Shown in pieces: positions 1 to 6,575 of a stretch of DNA of 39,510 bases. The stretch spans positions 55,879 to 95,388 of the forward strand of contig NZ_JAQVBV010000021.1 in assembly GCF_028690125.1 (NCBI RefSeq). The letters are read 5' to 3'. The notes beneath the pieces are model-generated. The model made no database searches. It saw only the letters and a list, made by a program, of their open reading frames with translations, and was not told where the DNA came from. The stretch comes from Bacteroides sp. (GTDB taxonomy: Bacteria; Bacteroidota; Bacteroidia; Bacteroidales; Bacteroidaceae). The translations under genes and the position numbers were made by a program. Numbering within the stretch: the stretch's first letter is position 1; each line of letters starts with the position of its first letter.

Positions 1-39
1 CGGTGACTGGGGGATAGGTGAAGGGGGTGTAACCACCCC

Positions 40-57
40 TGTTACAAATTGTAACAT
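40..57. promoter_or_regulatory. 18-bp palindromic site, copy 1
   Basis: TGTTACAAATTGTAACAT has 7-bp arms (GTTACAA/TTGTAAC) around a single central base. The same 18 bases recur at 24084-24101 inside a coding sequence. The symmetry suits a dimeric DNA-binding regulator, but no binding protein can be assigned. Confidence 0.45.
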
Positions 58-62
58 TTTTG

Positions 63-101
63 AATCGGAGCAAAATGTCTCGGGGAAAACGTCAAAAGGA
101 G
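63..101. repeat. Composite direct repeat, copy 1
   Basis: Copies 63-101 and 229-267 share 22 identical bases at the left (start AATCGGAGC, end TCTCGGG), then a variable 6-base spacer (gaaaac or actttt), then an identical 11 bases (GTCAAAAGGAG). Each copy is preceded by an AGGGGGTG/AGGGGTG block and a TGTTACA block, so the repeated module is larger than the core. Origin iterons or operator sites are both possible. Confidence 0.75.
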
Positions 102-228
102 CGCAGAATGCGTTCGGATGGGTGTCGGATCACCTATATTTTTGGTGAAATAGGGGTGGCAGCATAGGTTTGTTACATTATTTTGGGAAATGAGGATATT
201 TTAATCCTCTATAAACGTCCCGATTCGC

Positions 229-267
229 AATCGGAGCAAAATGTCTCGGGACTTTTGTCAAAAGGAG
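229..267. repeat. Composite direct repeat, copy 2
   Basis: Second copy of the 39-bp element at 63-101, offset by 166 bp. Its left end overlaps an inverted repeat at 220-234 (CCGATT-CGC-AATCGG) that the first copy lacks. The preceding AGGGGTG block (about 152-158) and TGTTACA (about 170-176) match the order seen upstream of copy 1. Confidence 0.75.
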
Positions 268-861
268 CCCGTAACATAGAGATTCTGTGCGCAATCCTGG
301 CGCTTAGATAGGACCGGGGCGGGCTCCACGCATAGATAATGCAGGGATTATCGTAATATAACGAAAAGCCCCACGATGATGAAGAAGATGATTATTCCCA
401 CCGGGGACACCCGCCGGAAACTATCTGTGTGCCATTACATCTTTCTGTTCGTTTTCTGTGTATACCAGTGAATTCTTCATAAAACATGTGTATTCTCTCC
501 GAGGATCACTAAATAAACGATAATTTACTTATATTTTTCAAAATACCTTCATTCTCCTCCCCTCCCCGGTCCTTACGTACATATACCGGCGTTTACCTCT
601 ATCATTTCCTACGAATTTGCTTGAATTCATAGAGAAAACCCCATAAAACGTTCAAAATAACGTCGATTTTCCGGGAGGTTGAAAAGAGTTGTACGTTTTC
701 ATACGTTTTGGATATTTTAAAACGGAGTGAATTATGGTTCTATGGTTGTTTTGTAGCCTGATGTCACATTCATAGGTAAATACGGTGTTATAGATACATT
801 ATCTATGCTGTTACTTGTGTGGTCCTGCTTATCTGTGTTGGGTATGATAGTGACTGGTGTG

Positions 862-1122
862 TTATACTATGGTTATGGATTGGTTTTTGAGTCTGTGTTT
901 ATAGTTGTTGATGAATGTATTGAGATTATTGTAGATAGTAATGTATTCTTGTTTCTCTTTAGGAGTCATTGTATTCTTATTGTGTATAGTATCATTTAGT
1001 TCTTGTTTGAGTGATTGTAGTCCTTGTGTAAGGTACATTAATTTGATTGTTGTTTTGAGGTCATTAATTGGTGTTTTTGTGTAGTCTTTAGGAATGATCT
1101 GTGTACTTGTTAATTGGTACAT
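862..1122 (-). CDS. Hypothetical helical protein, 86 aa
   Basis: Not recognised. The 86-residue product is mostly polar and helical, with a likely coiled coil over residues 30-75 (LKQELNDTIHN, KEKQEYITIYNNL). The ATG at 1122 follows GTGAT at a spacing of 3-4 bases, the archaeal Shine-Dalgarno variant used by many genes here. It is the last gene of the minus-strand array; no gene follows for 861 bases. Confidence 0.6.
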   Translation of the reverse strand: MYQLTSTQIIPKDYTKTPINDLKTTIKLMYLTQGLQSLKQELNDTIHNKNTMTPKEKQEYITIYNNLNTFINNYKHRLKNQSITIV

Positions 1123-1140
1123 AATATCACGCGAAAAAGA

Positions 1141-1632
1141 TTAGATGTAGATGATTTTGATGTTCATCGGAGTTTTGATCGGGCTTTTGCTGATGACATA
1201 TTCGATGTCATGAACTGAGCGGTATGTGCCGACGCTTGGGACGAGATCGCCTGCGATGGGCACTTCCCATTCTGGTAGATGTTTTGTGGTTGTATCTAAT
1301 TCGACTTCGGTGATACTATTTTCCATGAATTCGTCGTGAAGTTTGTTGAGAAGCGGGTGATTGATTCTTGATCCCACTTTGGTTCTGTAGAATGGATCTT
1401 TGTTGAGAAGGAACGTTGCTTTCTTTGCGTATTCATCCTGGATGGGTGCGATGTATTCCCATTTTAGGATTTCGTGATCTGCGATGACGACGTTGTATCC
1501 TTCAACAACAAGTGGCATGATTGGATGATATGATCCTGCGTAAATGATGTTTGGATTGAGTTTGTCTGCGATGTCCATGACTTGTGTCATATCGTTTGGG
1601 TAAAGTTTACCCCATAAACCCATATTTTTCAT
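1141..1632 (-). CDS. Hypothetical protein, 163 aa
   Basis: Not recognised. I start it at the ATG at 1632 (MKNMGLW) because a strong GGAGGGG site precedes it by about 8 bases; an upstream in-frame start would place that site inside the gene. Residues 15-50 read like a beta-alpha-beta segment (NPNIIYAGSYHPIMPLVV). No metal-binding cysteine pairs or membrane segments are seen. A hairpin at about 1690-1710 (CAG-CCG/CGG-CTG) separates it from the upstream gene, so it may have its own promoter. Confidence 0.65.
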   Translation of the reverse strand: MKNMGLWGKLYPNDMTQVMDIADKLNPNIIYAGSYHPIMPLVVEGYNVVIADHEILKWEYIAPIQDEYAKKATFLLNKDPFYRTKVGSRINHPLLNKLHDEFMENSITEVELDTTTKHLPEWEVPIAGDLVPSVGTYRSVHDIEYVISKSPIKTPMNIKIIYI

Positions 1633-1719
1633 ACAAAATCCCCTCCTTTGAGGACACACATCTATAATACAAAGATATTTTTCTATCAGACCGTTGTATC
1701 GGCTGTTTAAAAAAGAGTT

Positions 1720-2067
1720 TTAAGAAGTTTTAGGTTCAGGGTTGTATGGAGGTGGTACTGTCACAGGAACGCTGATATCTTCGCCTAGAAGGAGTTTGCT
1801 GAATTGTTCAAGTGGGAGGCTGATCGCAGTGCCACCAAATTTGTAGGTTACGGTTGTTTTGTTGATTTTTGGAGGGATGGTTACTCTTTGATCTTCACCA
1901 ACGGGAAGAATAAGTGATCCTTCCGGAGTGAATTTGATGTAGATTGATGTTTTCAATGGTGCACCATATTTGCCGTTTTTGTTGAGTTTTACATATCCGG
2001 CACGTTCCCATTTTTCGTTGTTTGGGAGGTTCATCTGTCCTGCGTATTTTCGTATATCGAATTCCAT
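1720..2067 (-). CDS. Hypothetical protein, 115 aa
   Basis: Not recognised. The ATG at 2067 follows AGGAG by 9 bases. The predicted product is beta-rich (YVKLNKNGKYG, TSIYIKFTPEGSLILP, TVTYKFGGTAISLPL) and ends in a Pro-rich tail. It has no cysteines or membrane segments. It could be a small DNA-interacting beta protein, but that is a guess. Confidence 0.65.
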   Translation of the reverse strand: MEFDIRKYAGQMNLPNNEKWERAGYVKLNKNGKYGAPLKTSIYIKFTPEGSLILPVGEDQRVTIPPKINKTTVTYKFGGTAISLPLEQFSKLLLGEDISVPVTVPPPYNPEPKTS

Positions 2068-2124
2068 AGTTTGTTACTCCTGTTTCTGAAGAAGAGATTT
2101 TTTTCTCCTCTGGAGAAATCAAAA

Positions 2125-2466
2125 TCAAATTTTAAATTTGTGTTTGAATCGTTTTATTGCGAATTGTTCTGCTCTGATTCGGGGTTTGAAATAATGGAGT
2201 ATTCTTTTGTTGATGTAGGGGTATGTCCATTTGAGGTTGTAACGGGTTGTTACCTCTTTGATATGATCTATATTTTCTGATAAGAAAGTGAAATCGTTGT
2301 TAAGTTTGGAGCTATATGGGAACTTGCTGTTACTGAATGTGTATTTGAATGGGAGTCCGTGTACCATTCCGAAATACACGGCTTCCTGGACGAACATGCG
2401 GTTGGTGAAGGTGTTTTCGTAATTGGGCATGTCGAATAGTTGGAGATATAAGTATAAATTTGGCAT
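2125..2466 (-). CDS. YwgA-like protein, paralogue A
   Basis: 113 aa. It shares an aligned core with the neighbour at 2514-2927: NLYLYLQLF, then RMFVQEAVYFG, a GLPFKYTF strand, a Y-S-S-K-L stretch, and the C-terminal block KPRxR...KRFKHKFKI. The R-x-x-x-QEAVYF ... G-x-P-x-x-Y-x-F ... PYSxxL order resembles the YwgA/COG3432 family, which has the pattern of a helix, a Y-F strand and GPYS. That family's function is uncertain; it is related in layout to the Panacea/DUF4065 antitoxin domain. No Shine-Dalgarno site is obvious. Confidence 0.6.
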   Translation of the reverse strand: MPNLYLYLQLFDMPNYENTFTNRMFVQEAVYFGMVHGLPFKYTFSNSKFPYSSKLNNDFTFLSENIDHIKEVTTRYNLKWTYPYINKRILHYFKPRIRAEQFAIKRFKHKFKI

Positions 2467-2513
2467 AGATATCTGTAATTTGATTGTTTTTATTTATTAT
2501 TATTCTAATTGTA

Positions 2514-2927
2514 TTAAATATTGAATTTGTTTTTGAATTGTTTGATTGAGAAGGGTTTGTATCGGTAATGTGGTTTGAAACTGTTTTTTTTGAGGATGTT
2601 TTTGCAGGTGTATGTGAGAGTATAGTCTGTGGTTTTGGGTTCGATTGTTTCGAGATTGTTTGCAAGGGTTATGTAAACAGTTTGTAAATAGAGTGATATA
2701 GGTATTTTATAGGTGGATATATCAAATTTGTAATAGATAGGAATGCCAATTGATTGTCCGAAATATACTGCTTCCTGAGCGAATATTCTGCTGCGTGTGG
2801 TGTTTTTAAAATCGGTGTTGAATTCTTTTAGAAATAGATAGAGGTCGATGCATTCGTGTATGGAGACTTGGTTTTTGTTTTCTTGATAAGATTCGATATT
2901 GTTTTGTTTGTTGTGGTAGCTAGACAT
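2514..2927 (-). CDS. YwgA-like protein, paralogue B
   Basis: 137 aa. Paralogue of 2125-2466: DLYLFLKEF, RIFAQEAVYFGQSIGIP, IYYKFDIS and a C-terminal KPHYRYKPFSIKQFKNKF block. It has about 20 extra N-terminal residues rich in Asn and Gln. Its ATG overlaps the stop of the winged-helix gene 2920-3255 by 8 bases, so the two are translationally coupled. The pair looks like a gene duplication. Pairing of a YwgA-like protein with a DNA-binding protein suggests regulation or toxin-antitoxin-type control, which is inference. Confidence 0.65.
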   Translation of the reverse strand: MSSYHNKQNNIESYQENKNQVSIHECIDLYLFLKEFNTDFKNTTRSRIFAQEAVYFGQSIGIPIYYKFDISTYKIPISLYLQTVYITLANNLETIEPKTTDYTLTYTCKNILKKNSFKPHYRYKPFSIKQFKNKFNI

Positions 2928-3255
2928 AATAATCTGAGTGTGAGTATAAGTATAATTTTGGTAAATATACGTTCATTAAAGCGTCAAATAGTTTTTGTCC
3001 GGTGATTGTTGGAACATAGTAATATGTTGTGGGATCGTTGAGGTTATTTGTTTTTTTTATGATATGTCCACCTTGGGTTAGGTTATATAGGGGATAATTA
3101 AGATATTGTTTTGGGAATGCTTGAGATAGTTCTTGTAATGTTGTTTTTTTGTGATGGAGAATGTATAGGAATATTGTCCATGTTATGTCGTTTTTGAATG
3201 CTTTTATACCTTCTTTGAGTTCGGTTGGGAGATCGTCTGCTGTGAGGGGTTTCAT
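2920..3255 (-). CDS. Winged-helix DNA-binding protein
   Basis: 111 aa. Residues 20-90 fit an archaeal winged helix: a helix (WTIFLYILHH), a TTLQELSQAFP turn-helix, a recognition helix (YPLYNLTQGGHIIKK) and a wing with YYYVPTITGQKLFDAL. It probably regulates transcription. The leader carries the hairpin repeat found also before 3342-3638. It overlaps the downstream YwgA-like gene. Start chosen at 3255 behind AAGGA. Confidence 0.6.
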   Translation of the reverse strand: MKPLTADDLPTELKEGIKAFKNDITWTIFLYILHHKKTTLQELSQAFPKQYLNYPLYNLTQGGHIIKKTNNLNDPTTYYYVPTITGQKLFDALMNVYLPKLYLYSHSDYYV

Positions 3256-3296
3256 TTTATTATTCCTTTTTAATGTGTTTTTGGATTGTTTTTAAA

Positions 3297-3331
3297 ATAC
3301 CCGATACATGGTATGACCCATGTAAGGGGTT
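3297..3331 (-). promoter_or_regulatory. Leader hairpin repeat, copy 1
   Basis: Read on the plus strand, CCCGATACATGG, a short loop and CCATGTAAGGGG fold into a stem (TACATGG/CCATGTA plus CCC/GGG with a small bulge). The same element with three changes lies at 3687-3721. On the minus strand both copies lie in the 5' leader of a gene and are followed by a CCAAAAACACAT-like stretch. It could be an attenuator, a terminator or a protein-binding RNA hairpin. Confidence 0.55.
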
Positions 3332-3341
3332 TGGAGATGAT

Positions 3342-3638
3342 TTAAGGATATTCTGGATCTTCTGGGGTTTTTATGGATGTTAATGCATCGTCGAGAGTGT
3401 CAAATGCATCGAAGATGTTGTCTATTAGATCGCGGGTTTGGTTTTTCAGGTCGTTGACGGTAGTTGATATTGTATTGAGGAATCCGTAGTTGGGATTTGC
3501 TGTATTTTTGAGATTAGGGATACTGTATCTGATTTCCATGAGTTCTTCTGCGAATTCGGTTAATTTAGACACCATGGAATTGTGGAGTTTTTTGAGGTCT
3601 TTGATACGAGTTTCGTATTCGGATAGGTCAATTGTCAT
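3342..3638 (-). CDS. Small coiled-coil protein, 98 aa
   Basis: Not recognised. Nearly all helical, with heptad-like spacing in residues 5-40 (YETRIKDLKKLHNSMVSKL) and 60-90 (VNDLKNQTRDLIDNIFDAFDTLDDAL), ending in a Pro-rich acidic tail. It has no cysteines. It is probably a small oligomeric structural or regulatory protein. The leader contains the second copy of the hairpin repeat. Confidence 0.6.
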   Translation of the reverse strand: MTIDLSEYETRIKDLKKLHNSMVSKLTEFAEELMEIRYSIPNLKNTANPNYGFLNTISTTVNDLKNQTRDLIDNIFDAFDTLDDALTSIKTPEDPEYP

Positions 3639-3686
3639 GGTTTGTGTCCTATGTGTTTTTTTGGAGGGTTTTCCTCTTTCGAGGAT

Positions 3687-3721
3687 ATACCCGATACATG
3701 GTGTGACCCATGTAAAGGGTA
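3687..3721 (-). promoter_or_regulatory. Leader hairpin repeat, copy 2
   Basis: Near-identical copy of 3297-3331, located in the leader of the coiled-coil gene 3342-3638. Loop bases differ while the TACATGG/CCATGTA stem is kept, which supports a structured element. A TATA-like box lies about 50 bases upstream at 3770-3779. Confidence 0.55.
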
Positions 3722-3769
3722 TGGAAACATGTTGCCGGTGACCGTGTTGTTGTTGCTGGATGTCCCTCT

Positions 3770-3779
3770 GTATATAAAC
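3770..3779 (-). promoter_or_regulatory. TATA-box promoter candidate
   Basis: On the minus strand GTTTATATAC forms a good archaeal TATA box about 130 bases upstream of the ATG at 3638. The transcript would carry a long leader containing the hairpin repeat at 3687-3721. No BRE can be defined with confidence. Confidence 0.45.
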
Positions 3780-3842
3780 GTCATCGGGAAAAATAATAAT
3801 AGTATCGATTTTTGTCTTATGAAGAAAAGGTAATTATTTTTT

Positions 3843-4217
3843 TTATATTTTTATACCTTTTTTCCGAAGAAGTGCAAGAATTACACCTTCGATACTTTCT
3901 TCGTCTAGAGATGAGGATTCTATCGATTGTATCGACTCGTTGAGAGAGTGGAGGAATTTGAGATTTACAGTCCAACCATCGGCTCTGTAAAGAGGAATAT
4001 CGATTGTGAGGGTTACATATTCGTTGTTTGGAGGGTTGTTTATATTTATTGAGTCGAGAGGACAATGGAGAGGAAAATCTCGTCCTTCAGGGCAAGGGGG
4101 GAGGGTGTCTTCGTGTTTTGGATGGTTACATATGGGGTTTCCTGATACGAAATGTTTTGTACGAACAGGGCATTCTGCCGGGGCAGAGAAATTGTATAGG
4201 ATCTGTTTGCCTTTCAT
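3843..4217 (-). CDS. Cys/His-rich N-terminal domain protein, 124 aa
   Basis: Not recognised. Residues 15-55 hold six cysteines and three histidines (ECPVRTKHF, CNHPKHEDTLPPCPEG, LHCPLD), a likely metal site. Residues 60-120 are a beta strand pair and a C-terminal helix (EESIEGVILALLRKKG). Its ATG overlaps the stop of a 24-residue gene as ATGA. It is the last gene of the operon that also carries the macrodomain and SLOG-type proteins. Confidence 0.65.
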   Translation of the reverse strand: MKGKQILYNFSAPAECPVRTKHFVSGNPICNHPKHEDTLPPCPEGRDFPLHCPLDSININNPPNNEYVTLTIDIPLYRADGWTVNLKFLHSLNESIQSIESSSLDEESIEGVILALLRKKGIKI

Positions 4218-4288
4218 GGTTTGTTTCCGTTTGAGTGTTTTCGTAGTTTTGGGTAGTCTTCATCATAGATTTGATTGGAGTTTGGCAT
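4214..4288 (-). CDS. Mini-gene coupling two neighbours, 24 aa
   Basis: Product MPNSNQIYDEDYPKLRKHSN plus four residues. The start is fused to the stop of the upstream SLOG/zinc-ribbon gene (TAATG), and its own stop overlaps the start of 3843-4217 (ATGA). Overlaps at both ends make translation likely, either for a real micro-protein or only to couple the two flanking genes. No function is known. Confidence 0.5.
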   Translation of the reverse strand: MPNSNQIYDEDYPKLRKHSNGNKP

Positions 4289-5073
4289 TATGGACTCCAT
4301 TCGTTATTACAGGATGCACATTTCCAGACGGTGTTGTTTGGATAGAGAGGGTATGTATCAAGAGAATCGCAGGATCGGCATTTGTTGAAATGTTCTTTCA
4401 GGATGATTATAGACTGGAACCATACTGTTTTGCATTTGGGACAGGTATGTGTGAAGTTGAAGTATTTGCCCATTTGAGAGTAGTTACCGATTGTGTTGTT
4501 GAATTGTCTGAATATCTCTGTATCAAGGTTTTCACAGTTAGGGCAAGGGACACCGATTGCAGGTTCTCCGAGAGGAGGGGTTTTTAAAGAGGGTTTAGGA
4601 GGGTTTGTTTCAGAGAAGACATCTATGAGAAAGGTTGTTGTAGAATCTTGGATACCTGGAGATTTGGATTCCCGGTTGCCTGCGATGTTGAGATCTTTGA
4701 TCTCGTTGATTGTGATGAAGTCGAGTAATTGGAGTTTTGTTGGGTTGATGATGAATGGATTGTTAAGCATTTTGCAGGTGTTTATTGTGAGGATAGTGCC
4801 TGGAGAGTTGAGATCTGTTGCAAAGATGACGGTACCGTCACTGAAATGGATGTTTTGTTTTGTGCGTTCTCTGTAATAGTCACTGGTTGTGAATTTTGGG
4901 TTGATTTCGAGTTCGACGAGTCCGAATATGTCTGCGAGAGAATTGTCGTTACCAGATTCGTTGAAATAACCCGGAGGTACGAATCCGAATGTTTTGATGT
5001 TGCAATGTTTTGCTGCAAGGAGACCGGCAATGTCTGCGCCGGTTTGTCCACCTGATATAACGAGTTTAATCAT
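4288..5073 (-). CDS. YpsA/SLOG-family protein fused to zinc ribbons
   Basis: 261 aa. Residues 1-150 match the 'putative molybdenum carrier' YpsA-type group of the SLOG superfamily: SGGQTGADIAGL near the N-terminus, an acidic/FGLVELE strand, DGTVIFATDLNSPGTILTINTC and a following beta strand. SLOG proteins bind or process nucleotide-derived ligands. The 'molybdenum carrier' name is not well supported by experiment. Residues 170-261 add CPNC...CPKC and CRSC...CASC pairs, two zinc-ribbon units, which is unusual for this family. Strong GGAGG lies 5 bases before the ATG. It is transcribed just after the macrodomain gene (14-base gap). Confidence 0.8.
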   Translation of the reverse strand: MIKLVISGGQTGADIAGLLAAKHCNIKTFGFVPPGYFNESGNDNSLADIFGLVELEINPKFTTSDYYRERTKQNIHFSDGTVIFATDLNSPGTILTINTCKMLNNPFIINPTKLQLLDFITINEIKDLNIAGNRESKSPGIQDSTTTFLIDVFSETNPPKPSLKTPPLGEPAIGVPCPNCENLDTEIFRQFNNTIGNYSQMGKYFNFTHTCPKCKTVWFQSIIILKEHFNKCRSCDSLDTYPLYPNNTVWKCASCNNEWSP

Positions 5074-5087
5074 AGTTCCTCCATGTT

Positions 5088-5510
5088 CTAAATCTCGATA
5101 GGGATATCGATATCTTCAAGATAGTGTTCCATAAGTTGTTTTACATCCTGTTTCGGAAGACTGCCCAGACCTGTTCCAAGCGGAGGGAATGCAATTGAAG
5201 TAATTGGGTGTTGATCGTTGTTTCTGAAAGATATCAGACCTGCTTCGATATATTCGAGTTTACTGGGATCTTTCCAGGGGAGTTTTGTTGGGAAACAGAG
5301 GATGTTTATTTCAGGGAATGAGAATAACCATGGTGATCCGATGCGGAGTTCGTTATGAGAACATGTTTTGCGATACGGGACATTTATATCAGGATACCGG
5401 TCTCTGAATTGTTTGGCGAGACCTGCTCCCATAACGCCGACACAATTAACGGGGTTGACAAGTGTTTGGCATTTGCTGTCAAAGATGTTTCCTGATTTAT
5501 ACTCGATCAT
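5088..5510 (-). CDS. Macrodomain protein, DarG/TARG1-like
   Basis: 140 aa, a single macrodomain. Diagnostic features are YKSGNIFDSKCQTLVNPVNC at the N-terminus, the VGVMGAGLAKQFRDRYP loop, a PTKLPWKDPS segment and the PPLGTGLG phosphate-binding loop. These proteins bind or remove ADP-ribose. This sequence type is close to DarG, which reverses ADP-ribosylation of DNA by the DarT toxin, and to TARG1. No DarT is seen nearby and the C-terminal domain of DarG is missing. The ATG follows GGAGG. It forms a two-step operon with the YpsA/SLOG gene, suggesting shared work on nucleotide-derived molecules or toxin neutralisation (inference). Confidence 0.9.
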   Translation of the reverse strand: MIEYKSGNIFDSKCQTLVNPVNCVGVMGAGLAKQFRDRYPDINVPYRKTCSHNELRIGSPWLFSFPEINILCFPTKLPWKDPSKLEYIEAGLISFRNNDQHPITSIAFPPLGTGLGSLPKQDVKQLMEHYLEDIDIPIEI

Positions 5511-5530
5511 GGTTTACCTCCTGATTAAAA

Positions 5531-5553
5531 CAATAATATTTTTATAATTATTG
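5531..5553 (-). terminator. Stem-loop terminator candidate
   Basis: CAATAAT/ATTATTG arms separated by 9 bases form a stem-loop. On the minus strand it is followed by GTTTTAATC. It lies just downstream of the gene 5574-6296 and before the macrodomain start, so it may end that transcript or mark the start of a new one. Confidence 0.4.
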
Positions 5554-5573
5554 TAATATATTAATTGAAGGAG

Positions 5574-6296
5574 TTATTCATAGGTTTTTTTTATTGGGTT
5601 TGTATTGAGTATGACAGTGTATTGGGAGAGGTGTTGTTCATTATTGATGCGTTTGAGTGTGTCTATGATGTTACATAGTTCAAAATCAACGTGATATTCG
5701 AGTTCTTTCCAGGATTCGTTTGTTAAGGTGAGGGTTTTTGTTCGGCAGTATCCTGAAGGGTGGTTGAAAGGTGTACCCCATTGTGTAAGTAATTGTGTTT
5801 CAAATAGGAAGATTTTGTGATCTGTGTATTCCGGGAGTATACGATATTCGTGGTTTGCAGGGATGTTTATTGTGATTTTTGCTGTTTTTGAATTGTTTGA
5901 GGGATGGTATTTGATAGAGATTTCAAGGGGTATGTTTTTGTTGATGTGAGTATAGGTGATAGTTGTGTTTTTGGGTTTTGTGTTTTGTTTGATAACAGAT
6001 ATAAGTAGGGTATTGATTTTTTCGATGTGCGAGTTGATTTCGATGATTTTTCCTAATGGTGTTGGAAATTCTGAGGGGTATGTGACCGGGATTAGTTTTG
6101 AATTGAATCTGTATTGGTTATCTGTTGAGAGAATACCCCATTTTGCATCGAGTTTATGATCTCCAATATAATTGAATGATCGATATTTTTCGTCGAGTTC
6201 GTTTTTGTCGTTTGTAGGGAGATGGACGGTGAGTTTATATGCTGTAATCTGGTTATTTTTATTGTATACAGGGGATATTTTGATTTCAGGGTCCAT
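5574..6296 (-). CDS. Hypothetical protein with internal duplication
   Basis: 240 aa, not recognised. The two halves align: residues about 5-95 and 118-212 each run through I-x-I-x-x-x-Y, N-x-x-x-A-x-K-x-T-x-x-x-P, EY or EKYR, a WG pair, and a long strand ending in a helix. The domain looks beta-rich and repeated. It has no cysteine pairs or membrane segments. It may be a structural or binding protein. Only six bases separate it from the upstream gene 6303-6551. Confidence 0.65.
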   Translation of the reverse strand: MDPEIKISPVYNKNNQITAYKLTVHLPTNDKNELDEKYRSFNYIGDHKLDAKWGILSTDNQYRFNSKLIPVTYPSEFPTPLGKIIEINSHIEKINTLLISVIKQNTKPKNTTITYTHINKNIPLEISIKYHPSNNSKTAKITINIPANHEYRILPEYTDHKIFLFETQLLTQWGTPFNHPSGYCRTKTLTLTNESWKELEYHVDFELCNIIDTLKRINNEQHLSQYTVILNTNPIKKTYE

Positions 6297-6302
6297 GATA
6301 TA

Positions 6303-6551
6303 TCAATCTCGGGTGATTATGTATATTGGAGGGTAGTCGTAATGAAGGCAGATTTCGTTGGTCTGGATTCTGTATTTGTTCCAGTCGGGTGCAGGGCTTT
6401 TTGATTTTATCCTGTTCCAGGTATCATGACGCATTTCTACATCTAGTGTTTCGAGTTCGCAATACATACCGTCCGGGAGTTCGTTTTGTAGACCATAGAA
6501 ATACCAGTAGGTATCTATGATATCTCGTGGGATTGTAATATTAGAGGTCAT
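6303..6551 (-). CDS. Hypothetical protein, 82 aa
   Basis: Not recognised. It is rich in aromatics and Asp/Glu (DTYWYFYGLQNELPDGMYC). A beta strand pair is likely at the C-terminus (ICLHYDYPPIYIIT). It is co-transcribed with 5574-6296 and the large gene upstream. The start codon is preceded by GGAACCATCCAA, a weak site. Confidence 0.55.
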   Translation of the reverse strand: MTSNITIPRDIIDTYWYFYGLQNELPDGMYCELETLDVEMRHDTWNRIKSKSPAPDWNKYRIQTNEICLHYDYPPIYIITRD

Positions 6552-6575
6552 TTGGATGGTTCCTCGGAAAAAGGA

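Larger units (their letters stand above)
1..861. other. Non-coding region with repeats and palindromes
   Basis: No convincing gene lies here. It holds a hairpin at 24-39 (GGGGTG/CACCCC), a palindrome at 41-55, a 39-bp direct repeat (63-101 and 229-267), an inverted repeat at 192-209 (GAGGAT/ATCCTC), another at 220-234 (CCGATT/AATCGG) and one at 790-806 (ATAGAT/ATCTAT). On the minus strand, about 361-430 contains a very short frame with a hydrophobic stretch (SPVGIIIFFIIVGLFVILR) but only a weak GTG start. It could be a regulatory region or replication origin. Which one cannot be told from sequence alone. Confidence 0.55.

Noticed and set aside
3642..3790. Possible 49-residue minus-strand gene over the hairpin leader
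   Set aside because: It starts within the TATA box and runs through the leader repeat; the hairpin explanation is stronger.
4006..4587. Plus-strand frame of 193 codons
   Set aside because: It lies antisense to three well-supported minus-strand genes, lacks a good ribosome site and shows no domain; a shadow frame.
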